From positions 33,095,912 to 33,159,911 of the forward strand of contig OZ026848.1 in NCBI GenBank assembly GCA_964023205.1: a DNA stretch of 64,000 bases, given 5' to 3'. Source of the DNA: Lutraria lutraria (Eukaryota; Mollusca; Bivalvia; Venerida; Mactridae). The notes below the pieces were generated by a model that was not told where the DNA came from, did no database searches, and worked only from the letters and a program-made list of their open reading frames with translations. This document shows positions 50,501 to 54,900 of this stretch, piece after piece (the first letter of the stretch is position 1; each line of letters starts with the position of its first letter). Position numbers and translations under genes: made by a program.

Positions 50501-51778
50501 TTACATGCCTCGCCCCTTTTCTTGTGAATCATTTGCTGACGAAAACCATCGCTTAAAATCACACAAAAAATCTGTTACATTCCCCAAAGTTTGAAAACGA
50601 TATTTAAGTAGGCCACTCCCTTGACTTCCCACCAAATCCGTTATTTTATTAAGAAATTCTGTTGTATCCCTTGTATGCCTATTACCGCGGTGACTTCAAA
50701 TTAACACTTCTATATAAATGTGTCGTATTTTAATGCATTATACATCTCTTAAAACACAGTTTTGATATTTCTGCAAATGATAGATGGTTCGCACATTGGT
50801 TGGAGTTAAGTACTGATCCAGGAATTTCCCGCGTTACTACGTATCTTGTATTTGACTGGTCGATAGGCGGTTATAAGGTCATCAAGCAAAAATAAATATG
50901 AATGTCAGTGTGTCAAGAAATACGATCAGTAGATGTATATATGTTATTGTTATTGAGAGTATTTTTATGTTTTTCGACAAGAAGAATTGCTTGTGATCAT
51001 TAAATGGTTGTAGACTTGCACTGTCATGCATTTTAACACTGGTAAAGCGTTACGTAGGCGGTAATACTAATTAATAGGGATGACCTGTAATATATATATA
51101 TATTATATAGCTGTATACTGAATATTTATGAAAACACTGGACTGTCAAGACACAGTACTTAGCAAAGTGTCCCTGGAAAACACATAAGGCGGATCTTTTG
51201 TTCAATAGCTTAGTAATATAGATAGGATAGATCTGACAAGTTAGTAAGCAGGTCATGAGTTGGAACTTGGAGCCCGGTATACACTGCTTCCCTCTTCCTA
51301 TTACAGTTTCAAGCAAATAACCTAGTGAATAAGCTCACAAGAGTTAACTTAATATTTTCAACCATGGTAGTATACTTAAGTGATTGAATAATCATGTTTC
51401 TAAATCTAATTTACCTTCCTCTGAGTAAACATAATCATTGGATTCTGTGAAGTTCTGGTCAAATGTTCCATCTTCATAATTCTCATATGATCCATTATCG
51501 TGATTCTGGTCAAATGTTCCATAATCGTAGTTCTGGTCAAATGTTTCATCATTGTAATTCTGCTCAAATGACTCTTCATACGCATTTTCAACTTTCACAG
51601 TGTTCGTCCAATTAGTTTCGTAAGAATTACCTCCCTTGAATTGAGTTCCCTGTCGATTTTGTGAATATGTTACTCTGTGTGAAAAATTAAAGCGAGGAGG
51701 CCTTTGATTGTTCTGTACAAAGTTCATTCGAGGGCGATGTGGCTGTCCCCACCCTGCATTGACGCCAAATCTACTCAT
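13112..51778 (-). CDS. Matrin-type zinc-finger, Arg-Gly-repeat protein, 19 coding exons
   Basis: Model (5' to 3'): 51778-51415, 50053-49823, 49565-47668, 46198-46087, 45441-45221, 44484-44416, 37567-37543, 32946-32845, 31175-31036, 27898-27725, 25560-25461, 24506-24425, 24029-23790, 23308-23090, 20713-20576, 20437-20320, 16581-16531, 15982-15875, 14509-13112. Phases agree at every junction and the total is 5790 nt, 1929 residues. Order: Gln/Asp/Tyr-rich N-terminus; 9-residue Arg-Gly repeats (about 217-600); acidic region; zinc fingers at C820/C823/H836/H842, C944/C948/H957/H963 and C1028/C1031/H1043/H1049; charged Arg/Asp-rich helices (1230-1330); short conserved-looking helical exons; Gln/Ser/Pro tail ending LPPLRRRR. 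Matrin/U1-like fingers and RG repeats usually mean RNA or double-stranded RNA binding in the nucleus; the role here is inference. I do not recognise a named orthologue. The weak link is the 23090 donor (see findings). Confidence 0.85.
14645..15650 (-). repeat. 33-bp minisatellite in the last intron of the zinc-finger gene
   Basis: On the plus strand the unit contains AATAAGCAACAATCCTGATG; about 30 copies. Variants are mostly TTC/TCC/TAC and GG/GA/AA at the unit boundary. It is open in several reverse frames because 33 is a multiple of three. On the transcribed strand each unit has ATTTCATCAGG, a weak acceptor-like sequence, and the array ends about 135 bp before the true acceptor. Confidence 0.97.
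15875..16581 (-). CDS. Zinc-finger gene exons 17 and 18
   Basis: Exon 17 is 16581-16531 (EFSKHPGVNVQDIMSKL, 51 nt); exon 18 is 15982-15875 (SSTMLALGADTAMAKQMSDT and on to NAPKM). Both are phase 0 on both sides, so either could be skipped without a frameshift. Together with the end of exon 16 they form what looks like a small helical domain; I do not recognise it. Confidence 0.85.
16162..16362. mobile_element. Small inverted-repeat element (MITE-like)
   Basis: It starts TACTGTATTTTCATTGGG and ends CCCAATGAAAATAAATG followed by ATTCCGCAGTA; the ends are imperfect inverted repeats. The internal segment is also palindromic (TTTCGTGG against CCACGAAA). TA at both ends fits a TA target duplication. 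Confidence 0.65.
16709..16940 (+). mobile_element. tRNA-derived SINE
   Basis: The head GTCCTCTGTGGCCTCATGGT and the B-box-like GAGTTCAAATCCCACC are followed by a body with CAGCTGTAAACCTGGTGTCT and a short A-rich tail. It lies in the intron between exons 16 and 17 of the zinc-finger gene. Confidence 0.6.
17134..20330 (-). repeat. 31-bp minisatellite made of a 5' splice junction, about 103 copies
   Basis: On the transcribed (minus) strand each unit includes CATTATTTGAGGTAAGACTT, that is, the last 11 bases of exon 16 plus the first bases of its intron. The final copy is the real junction: 20320-20330 is exon, and similarity stops at 20331. Variation falls mostly at GAG/GAA/GGG before GTAAG and at ACTC/ACAC, while GTAAG is present in every copy I read. 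31 is not a multiple of three, so no long frame forms. Confidence 0.97.
20320..20713 (-). CDS. Zinc-finger gene exons 15 and 16
   Basis: Exon 15 is 20713-20576 (DNVSRSPSLSTDEKQRLDSV onwards); exon 16 is 20437-20320, ending ASAKQELIVKALFE. Phases 2-2 and 2-0. Exon 16 ends CATTATTTGAG/GTAAGA, the junction multiplied in the adjacent 31-bp array. Confidence 0.86.
20714..21538. other. Intron sequence with no recognised feature
   Basis: AT-rich sequence between exon 15 and the nested repeat at 21539; I see no exon or repeat I can support. Confidence 0.5.
21539..23047 (-). mobile_element. AAAGGCC family element split by a later insertion
   Basis: The left part, 21539-21573 (CCATCTCCGAATAAAGGCCA), and the right part, 22917-23047 (GGCCATTCTTTTAAAAACTG onwards), are adjacent in the uninterrupted copies at 26735 and 32620. 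They are separated here by the element at 21574-22916. Confidence 0.75.
21574..22916 (-). mobile_element. AGGGCC-ended dispersed element, core of about 161-bp repeats
   Basis: It begins CAAGAGGGCCACATTGGCCC, followed by ATCGCTCACCTGA, and ends GCTCACCTGATGAATCAGAT followed by GAGCTAA. Between lie seven diverged tandem units of about 161 bp, each with GCAAATTTTCAAAGTCAAGG-like and CCATAACTCTTGAAG blocks. No coding capacity. Family ends are shared with 29541, 41482, 50093, 58534, 60293, 61630 and 62621. Confidence 0.75.
23077..23308 (-). CDS. Zinc-finger gene exon 14, Arg/Asp helical repeats; alternative end
   Basis: It encodes a strongly charged segment with imperfect repeats (ERRRLDDLM, ERRRVDDIM, DRRRKLQ), probably a long helix. 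If the donor CCG/GTTTGT at 23090/23089 is used, the exon joins 20713 in phase. If not, the frame runs eight bases on to TGA at 23079-23077, giving a 1329-residue protein ending ADRFVE. Confidence 0.78.
23790..24029 (-). CDS. Zinc-finger gene exon 13, Arg/Asp/Pro/Tyr-rich
   Basis: 80 codons with repeated RDPY, DPYR and PDPF motifs (for example DPYIRDPYDQYGPDPYRPPP), a low-complexity region typical of RNA-processing factors. Phase 2 in and out. Confidence 0.85.
24425..25560 (-). CDS. Zinc-finger gene exons 11 and 12
   Basis: Exon 11 is 25560-25461 (VEMVKCSNEISKIVHDIDKG and on to KAKVR); exon 12 is 24506-24425 (EHGQFRDIDKHEPPVKRSRP to PEHQRR). Phases 0-1 and 1-2. The second begins an Arg/Pro/Asp-rich region with a possible nuclear localisation signal (KRSRP). 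The intron between holds a 0.5-kb purine tract. Confidence 0.83.
24600..25130 (+). repeat. Purine-rich GA tract
   Basis: About 0.5 kb almost purely A and G on the plus strand (GAGAGAGAAAGGGAGGGAGA and variants), with local 40-60 bp higher-order duplications. In the intron between exons 12 and 11 of the zinc-finger gene it is pyrimidine-rich in the transcript. Such tracts can form triplex DNA. Confidence 0.9.
25773..26688. mobile_element. 916-bp element with about 33-bp terminal inverted repeats
   Basis: Left end TACCGTAAACACTCGTGTAT, continuing ATGTCGTACTTTT. The right end is its inverse, with ACATGAGTGTTTACAGTA last. No transposase is visible, so it is non-autonomous. A second, reverse-oriented copy of its interior lies at about 57628-58320. 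Confidence 0.8.
26735..26905 (+). mobile_element. AAAGGCC family element
   Basis: It begins ACAGTGAAACCTGTGAACAA and contains duplicated TATTGACAGTAGGCCTGTAT; same family as 2965-3096. Confidence 0.7.
26949..27698. mobile_element. TACTGTATAC inverted-repeat element, 750 bp
   Basis: Ends TACTGTATACGTCTTTAA and ATTAAGATGTATACAGTA are inverted repeats. The interior carries GGCGGTTTCATA and TTGGCGGTTCCGATGC, shared with 3205-3446. The central region from about 27040 to 27560 is absent from that shorter copy, so either it was inserted here or deleted there. Confidence 0.7.
27725..27898 (-). CDS. Zinc-finger gene exon 10
   Basis: 58 codons, phase 0 on both sides: EVNDASTHEYLVTFNVRKKR, then a charged helix ending ESQLK. 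An additional exon between 31036 and 27898 cannot be excluded because any phase-0 exon would fit; none was visible. Confidence 0.84.
27943..28170 (+). mobile_element. Dispersed repeat 'GGTCATTTC' family
   Basis: It contains AGCTATGGTCATTTCAGAAT, GATACATGCCTCACCCACTT and CTGTGATTTCCTTGACATGG, blocks shared with 12537, 38590 and 46438. Confidence 0.65.
28448..28930 (+). mobile_element. Two tandem copies of a tRNA-derived SINE unit
   Basis: Two units of about 272 bp start GCAGTACTGTA at about 28451 and 28723. Each carries a tRNA-like block: CCCGAATAGCTCAGTTTGCA at 28507 and CCCGATAAGCTCAGTTGGTA at 28778, both with B boxes. Anticodon-loop remnants read TTGCAAG, hinting at a tRNA-Ala ancestor. 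Stem mismatches argue against working tRNAs. Confidence 0.65.
29383..29461. repeat. Long perfect-stem inverted repeat
   Basis: Arms 29383-29411 and 29433-29461 are 29-base inverted repeats with one mismatch (CCCATTATGTAAAATATTGG in the left arm). The 21-base loop is GC-rich (CGGCGCTACGCGCC), unlike its surroundings. Confidence 0.9.
29541..30106 (-). mobile_element. AGGGCC-ended family, GACCTAGTTTTTGACC core
   Basis: A truncated copy: CAAGATGGCTCACATGACAA near the left end, units with GTGACCTAGTTTTTGACCCC, the pre-terminal segment GACGCACAGACGCACAACGC, and an end at ACATGCAAGCTAAAA. Closest relative in the window is 41482-42523. Confidence 0.7.
30139..30642. mobile_element. 504-bp element with perfect 29-bp terminal inverted repeats
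   Basis: Left end GACTTATATACATACATGGA, then TTCGCAACT; the right end at 30614-30642 is its exact inverse. Perfect arms suggest a recent insertion or gene conversion between the arms. No reading frame worth reporting. Confidence 0.85.
30756..31005 (+). mobile_element. Dispersed 'AATAGGGGTCAT' family, copy 1
   Basis: It shares ACCAATAAATAGGGGTCATT, CAAATCTGAAGGACCTTAGG and GCCAAATCGTTCTC-type blocks with 45686-45840. Confidence 0.6.
31036..31175 (-). CDS. Zinc-finger gene exon 9: zinc finger 3
   Basis: It encodes GLEYITEF, then RYVCNLCESKCDESAIVPHL and IGVKHRMKYF: C-x2-C-x11-H-x5-H, a third U1-like finger. GLEYI followed by a finger of this type is a pattern I associate with several animal nuclear zinc-finger proteins, but I cannot name the family. 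Donor TTT/GTATGT. Confidence 0.86.
31195..31387. mobile_element. Pogo/Tigger-like MITE
   Basis: Ends TACAGTAAAAACCTCGAT and ATTGAGGTTTTACTGTA are inverted repeats with TA at both edges. ATTATCCGAAA motifs lie inside. The CAGTAAAACCTCGATTATCC end resembles those of pogo-class elements. It overlaps the intron immediately upstream of exon 9. Confidence 0.75.
31532..32340. mobile_element. Inverted-repeat element with tandem core, AACCAGGTTTTC ends
   Basis: It starts AACCAGGTTTTCC and ends GAAAACCTGGTT. The core is about four diverged units of about 170 bp with AACAGTGACCTTGACC and AATACAATCCCAAGC blocks. No coding capacity. Confidence 0.75.
32620..32815 (+). mobile_element. AAAGGCC family element
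   Basis: It carries CCTGTAAACAAAGGCCACCA and AAAAAGAATGGCCTTTATTT. It ends about 30 bp from exon 8 of the zinc-finger gene and lies in the intron after it. Confidence 0.7.
32845..32946 (-). CDS. Zinc-finger gene exon 8
   Basis: Phase 1 in and out, 34 codons: VVTKKKSSELVVHETTDR, then KVNRLIARVRAPII. No domain named. It leads directly into the GLEYI motif of the next exon. Confidence 0.82.
33060..34850. repeat. Minisatellite: degenerate then homogeneous 31-bp units
   Basis: 33060-33900 is made of diverged copies around CTCATGTGACTAGAGATATC. From about 33900 the copies become nearly identical 31-bp units (ACATATAACTAAAGATATCA and ACATATAACTAAGGATATCA alternating). The shared core CTAGAGATATCAC/CTAAAGATATCAC suggests one part arose from the other. 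It lies just upstream of exon 8 in transcript order. Confidence 0.95.
34851..37542. other. Intron sequence without recognised features
   Basis: About 2.7 kb of AT-rich intron between the array and the microexon. A possible reversed tRNA-like B box lies at about 36928 (CAGGTTTGAACCCACAACCT), hinting at an old SINE. I see no exon. Confidence 0.5.
37543..37567 (-). CDS. Zinc-finger gene exon 7, 25-nt microexon
   Basis: Acceptor TTTTTCAG and donor GGTG/GTGAGT flank 25 nt that encode KLEMAKLG plus one base. Its phase (0 to 1) is exactly what the flanking exons need; without it the frame breaks. It lies alone between introns of 4.6 and 6.8 kb. Confidence 0.75.
37704..37955 (-). mobile_element. SINE-like dispersed element
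   Basis: It contains GAGTTTTACGCCCCTTTTCA followed by ACAGTCAGAG, a sequence I associate with abundant molluscan repeats. The reversed tRNA-like blocks GCTGGGCTAGAACCCATGAT and TTAACCACTCGACCATGGAG follow. Confidence 0.65.
38590..38842 (+). mobile_element. Dispersed repeat 'GGTCATTTC' family
   Basis: The longest clear copy: TGTAATGGTCATTTCAGAGT, CCCCAGGGAGAGGGGAAGGA, ACCCATACATGCCTCAGCCA and CCTGAGATTTACAAAACAAA. Confidence 0.7.
39496..39567. repeat. 36-bp tandem duplication
   Basis: GTTCACTTTACTGAACAATT and its continuation are repeated twice, head to tail and identical. Confidence 0.9.
39864..40404. mobile_element. 541-bp MITE with AAATCCGGAC ends
   Basis: Left TACAGTGTAACTGCTGAAAT, then CCGGAC; right GTCCAGATTTCAGAAGTTAC, then ACTGTA. 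TA at both edges and the TCCGGA repeats resemble pogo/Tigger-class elements. No transposase. Confidence 0.78.
40405..41172. other. Intron sequence; poly-G run
   Basis: AT-rich sequence with a run of 17 G at 41094-41110. Nothing coding is supported; the short open frames are random. Confidence 0.5.
41173..42590. mobile_element. CAGGGCTTTTTT element split by a later insertion
   Basis: It starts CAGGGCTTTTTTTTCCAGAA. It contains AAATTGGAAA/ATTGGGAAA blocks on both sides of the insertion at 41482-42523 and resumes at AGCCTTTTTGTAATTGGGAA. The element at 47057-47360 has similar ends. Confidence 0.65.
41482..42523 (-). mobile_element. AGGGCC-ended family, GACCTAGTTTTTGACC core
   Basis: Starts CAAGAGGGCCAACATGGCCC, then TATATCGCTCACATGACAA. 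Its six or so tandem units of about 150 bp contain GACCTAGTTTTTGACCC and CAAACATTCTGACAAGGTTT. It ends TGACATGTGAGCTA. Non-coding. Confidence 0.78.
42591..44415. other. Intron sequence without recognised features
   Basis: AT-rich intron between the nested element and exon 6. No exon or repeat family seen. Confidence 0.5.
44416..44484 (-). CDS. Zinc-finger gene exon 6: zinc finger 2
   Basis: A 23-codon exon that is almost only the finger: LCHVHCTSATTFKMH, then H after IEGKQ. Spacing is C-x3-C-x8-H-x5-H if the first and last listed cysteines are used, which is unusual at the cysteine end. Phase 0 on both sides, acceptor TTTTCAG, donor TTA/GTAAGT. Confidence 0.85.
44585..44645 (-). mobile_element. 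AAAGGCC family fragment
   Basis: AATAAAGGCCATATTTTGTC, then TTTCCCAAGAGTGGCC and GGTTTGACTATG; only one end of the element is present. Confidence 0.6.
45221..45441 (-). CDS. Zinc-finger gene exon 5
   Basis: It encodes VVNKPKPAGETFDVTVSD, then an acidic/basic mix and AVRIRTISYLKQGTHLTAK. The donor that keeps phase with the next exon is AAA/GTTAAG, a weaker site; the nearby G/GTAAAA would break the frame of zinc finger 2. Confidence 0.78.
45686..45840 (+). mobile_element. Dispersed 'AATAGGGGTCAT' family, copy 2
   Basis: ACAAGAAGTGAAACAAGGAT, AATCAATAGGGGTCATCTTC and GAGCTTAGGCCAAATAGTTC match 30756-31005. Confidence 0.6.
46087..46198 (-). CDS. Zinc-finger gene exon 4: second half of zinc finger 1
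   Basis: It starts TYQNHTQGLRHTTLV, supplying both histidines (H-x5-H) of the finger begun in exon 3. This gives C-x2-C-x12-H-x5-H, the matrin/U1-C-like pattern. A lysine-rich stretch follows (KETKTIKKEKVD). An intron inside the finger independently supports the splice model. Confidence 0.9.
46438..46760 (+). mobile_element. Dispersed repeat 'GGTCATTTC' family
   Basis: It contains ATGATCATTTCGGAGCCACC, CCAGGGAGAAGGGAGAGGAG, CAACCATTTCCTGTGATTTC and a tRNA-like 3' part. Confidence 0.65.
47057..47360. mobile_element. Short inverted-repeat element, CAGGG-TTTTTT ends
   Basis: Left GACAGGGATTTTTTGGG and right GAGAAAAAACCCTGCGG are imperfect inverted repeats, with several ATTCCCAA/TTCCCAAT blocks inside. 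Confidence 0.55.
47668..49565 (-). CDS. Zinc-finger gene exon 3: RG repeats and first half of zinc finger 1
   Basis: A 1.9-kb exon, phase 1 to 0. The first 1.2 kb is a coding minisatellite of about 40 copies of RGRGGMTSD (27 bp). Variants include GGITSD, GGMSSD and GGVTSE, and the last copies degenerate (NQSRGGM, KQSRDEM). Then follows an acidic Glu/Asp/Val stretch, and the exon ends with RYCKYCKVSFSSAK, whose two cysteines start a matrin-type finger completed in the next exon. Confidence 0.9.
48390..49500 (-). repeat. Coding 27-bp minisatellite (Arg-Gly-rich)
   Basis: On the plus strand the unit reads CCACCTCTACCTCTATCTGA plus seven bases. Most differences between copies are synonymous or swap Met/Ile/Val and Thr/Ser, while RGRGG is retained. 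The frame has been held across about 40 copies, which argues for selection on the peptide. Long plus-strand frames over it are shadows. Confidence 0.95.
49823..50053 (-). CDS. Zinc-finger gene exon 2, Gln/Tyr/Asp-rich
   Basis: 77 codons' worth, phase 1 in and out, acceptor TTTGCAG. Rich in Tyr, Gln, Glu and Asp (for example DDSQYYMEQTQEETW) and continues the prion-like N-terminus. No domain recognised. Confidence 0.85.
50093..50510 (-). mobile_element. AGGGCC-ended family, fragment
   Basis: ACAGGATCATGATGGCCCTA at the left end, then units with GGTAGAGGTCTACTAGATAG and AATTTTGATCCCAGGACC that are the reverse of the 58534 core. No right end is recognised. Confidence 0.65.
51415..51778 (-). CDS. 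Zinc-finger gene exon 1 with start codon
   Basis: It begins MSRFGVNAGWGQPHRPRMNF. The second half is an acidic, imperfect repeat around FDQNYDYGTFDQNHDNGSY, a low-complexity Asn/Asp/Tyr region of the type seen in condensate-forming RNA-binding proteins. ATG at 51778 is preferred because stops lie upstream and the next coding exon joins in phase (phase 1, donor GAAG/GTAAAT). Confidence 0.85.
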
Positions 51779-51895
51779 TTTTTACATTTATCTACTAAAA
51801 ACCTAATCAATTATTTTCGTCAGACATCATCATATCATCCGTGCATTCAAAGCGCTTGCTTTTCTTTCGTCTCGATCAGTTAAACGCTTGTCAAC
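51779..51895. promoter_or_regulatory. Probable bidirectional promoter
   Basis: Only 117 bp separate the two divergent start codons (zinc-finger gene and WDR12), so both transcription start sites must lie in or very near it unless there are extra non-coding first exons. No TATA box is seen. A pyrimidine-rich stretch, TTGCTTTTCTTTCGTCTCG, ends about 20 bases before the WDR12 ATG. It resembles the pyrimidine initiators of ribosome-related genes; that is inference. Confidence 0.6.
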
Positions 51896-51948
51896 ATGGA
51901 GTCGAATGTACCTCATGTCCAAGTAAAATTCTTTACAAAGCAGTCTAG
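51896..51948 (+). CDS. WDR12: WDR12 exon 1 with start codon
   Basis: [17 protein letters not shown] plus AG; donor AG/GTAATA. The length and hydrophobic pattern match the first strand of the family's N-terminal domain, so this ATG is chosen. Confidence 0.9.
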
Positions 51949-54900
51949 GTAATACCTCGATATATTTCAGTGAAGAAATTTATAGCACTGAATCAAAACT
52001 TGTGTTTGAGTTAAATTAATTATCTCTTAATTTCGAAGAATTGCAAGAGAACGTGCTATGGTTAATTACAGTTGATTCGTACCTAAACACTTTCGTACCT
52101 TAATATTGCTACTAGGCTAGGCTATAATGCTAACGGATAAATTTATCCATTCAGTTTTAATACAATGTTCTAATAACCTTTCTGACATGAATGTGATTTT
52201 TTACGACCCCTTCATTTGTCGGTACCTCATCAATTGGTATAAAATGCAGTATTTATTAAGGTAATTCGAAATTGTGACAAAATGGCCGTCTGACATTTTA
52301 GCTATGCATCCTAAAGAAGTGGCATTGTTCAATAATTACTGAAAGTACATAACTGAAATTAGTATTTATCAATAGCTAATGATTAAATGTACATTTCTGC
52401 ACCAGTAAAATAATATTTGATGACTAACAAGTATCAGTAATTCTCACCTGAACTTATGCTAATTCAATTTGCCAAAATAATGTATCATAATATCAAAATT
52501 AATTTAAACTACAATGTCCAACGATAACTTCAATATGTCATTGAGGGTTTCCATACTTTAAATTTTCATTATTAAATGTTTTTCAATGTTTATTTTCAAT
52601 TCTTAACACAGTCCTCAACTTTCAGTCACACAGTGAATTTTCTTCCATGTTTGTTTAGGTTACTGTGTACAGGGCTCACGCTGGCCAGCGCCAACCACGT
52701 CAAATGCGCAAAAAAAATAAATTTGGCTCATTTTTTTCCCATTTGGCACATACGTTTGGCGCATACAATTGTTCTTGGTATTTTTTTTTGATGAAAGCAT
52801 TGTTTTATGTTGTAAGCGGCTACGTGACCTCGGACATTTTGCCGATGGCGTGAAATCATTCAATAATCAGTTGTAAAGAACAACCGCCTGCGGAAGTCGC
52901 GCGTGTCAGATATGATTGTTAATCCTGATTGCAATTCGCATCACCGACTTCGCACCTCTAACGACGCCGCGAGGCATAGATTGTAGCTGGTCTTACCCTT
53001 ATTTTGCGCAATTAGTGCCTGATTGTGGTTGATCTGTTCAGTTTAGCACGTTAATGACGGATAAATGAAAATGTGTACGTGCGTGTTGTTATTTTGGATC
53101 GACATTTCCCAATCTACTTTCATTTTACTTATCGATGTATGGGGATAAAGTCAAAACATCGCTGAATGAAACTAATTATCATAATCATGAATAAACGCCC
53201 GCTGTACGGTCCGATTCCGGTATTTGATAGTCGTACGGAGACGTATCTTAGGGAAAAAACATAGAAATAAAACAAAACTGTTTTATGCTTTCGTGTGTCT
53301 AGTTTTTGAATTGGTTAGTGAATATTAAATAAAATTTAAAACATGAGACGTGTTACTCTAGAAGATGATTTACTTTTTGTGCTTCTATGTGTATTGAATG
53401 TGTGTATCTAAATCTTGGTACATCACATATACTAAAGAAAAAAAATATGTTTATTGTTACATGGTATTTATTAATCAAAATAGTTAAAATATATGAAAAT
53501 AATCAATATCATTATGACACACAGAAATTATCACAATACAGGCACCGGACCCACTTAAAATTGTGACTTTAACGATGATAAAATAAAAGAAATTCAGCCC
53601 TTCCCAAAAATGCGCTAACATTTTTCAAATGATCAGGTGGCTGAAAAATATTTTTAGTAATATTTTAAGAGATTATAAATATATAATTATAATGTGAATT
53701 TATAACCGTGATTATAAACATGTAAAATATAGCATCTGTAGTACCACTATGTAATATCAAAAGTTAGGCACTGATGTTATTTGTTTTTGTTCTATCTGTT
53801 AGTTTGGTAGTGTTGACTGTTTCACAACTGTGCCAAACAGCACATTTGGCTCAAGTTTTAAGAATTTGGCCCCAACTTTTTTCATTTGGCCCATACCTTG
53901 GCGCAAGCAAAAAAATAGCCAGGGTGAGCCAGCCCTGTGTGTAGTACATAGTGTAAACACGTGTGGAGGATTTTTGTAAAATGTGAATATTGAGGACTGT
54001 CTGGTGATGAGTCTGTTTTCTAATTTCTAGGTATTCAGTTCCTGATACTCCATTTTCTGTGCCAGCATCAATACAGACAAAAGATCTTAGTTCTTTGATT
54101 AATGGAATTATATCAGGTACGTTTTCATTCACACTGCTGCATAAATATTTATTTTTTGAACATCTTAGTATTCTGAGCAACAGGATTTCCTGCCTATAGC
54201 TTATGGATGGTCAATGGGGAGGGCAAAGGGTCTGCCTACACCAACTTGGAAAAATCCCTTAATGTCCCTGACTGTGACTGTTGGTGCGATGTTAAGCCCC
54301 AGAAGAAAAAAAACATATAATGTTTGTTTTGTATGTTGCTTGAGGATTGTGTATGATATTTTACCTATTATGAGTTCCTGAAAGAAACATGCACCATCAG
54401 GATTGGACATTCTTGTTATGATAAAGTGATGTAAAGTTTGCCTATTTCATTAAAACAAATTAAAGACAGCGCATGAACACAATTATTACCTGGTGGAATA
54501 CTAACTTTCTTGTGCTAACTAGGCTATTAAGCACATACATTTATAACAACTTTCAATAAATTATTGATCATTTTCTCTTGCAGACTCAAATGTTGACAAC
54601 AGTTGAGGCATTTCCATTTGCTTATCAATCCTGCTTTAAACAATTAAAATCTCACAGGCACCTGCTGTAAAAGGTGTAGAAATATGACTACTGGTATCAT
54701 TCTTGTCTTTGTTCAGAGTTAGTTTGGAACCATTGTCATAAGATAACATTTATATGTCCGTCATTATTCATAGTGCTGCCACAGTCTTAATTCCTAGTAT
54801 AGTACAACCTCTGTAGAGCAACACCCTGTGGGAGCTGCAAATATTGGCTGTTGTTTAGAGGTTGTTGCTCTACAGAGGTTAAATTTATAGTACATATAAG

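Noticed and set aside
13112..51778. Naming the gene ZNF326, ZNF318 or ZNF638
   Set aside because: Matrin-type fingers and RG or Arg-rich regions are shared features, but no diagnostic stretch matched well enough from memory to justify a symbol.
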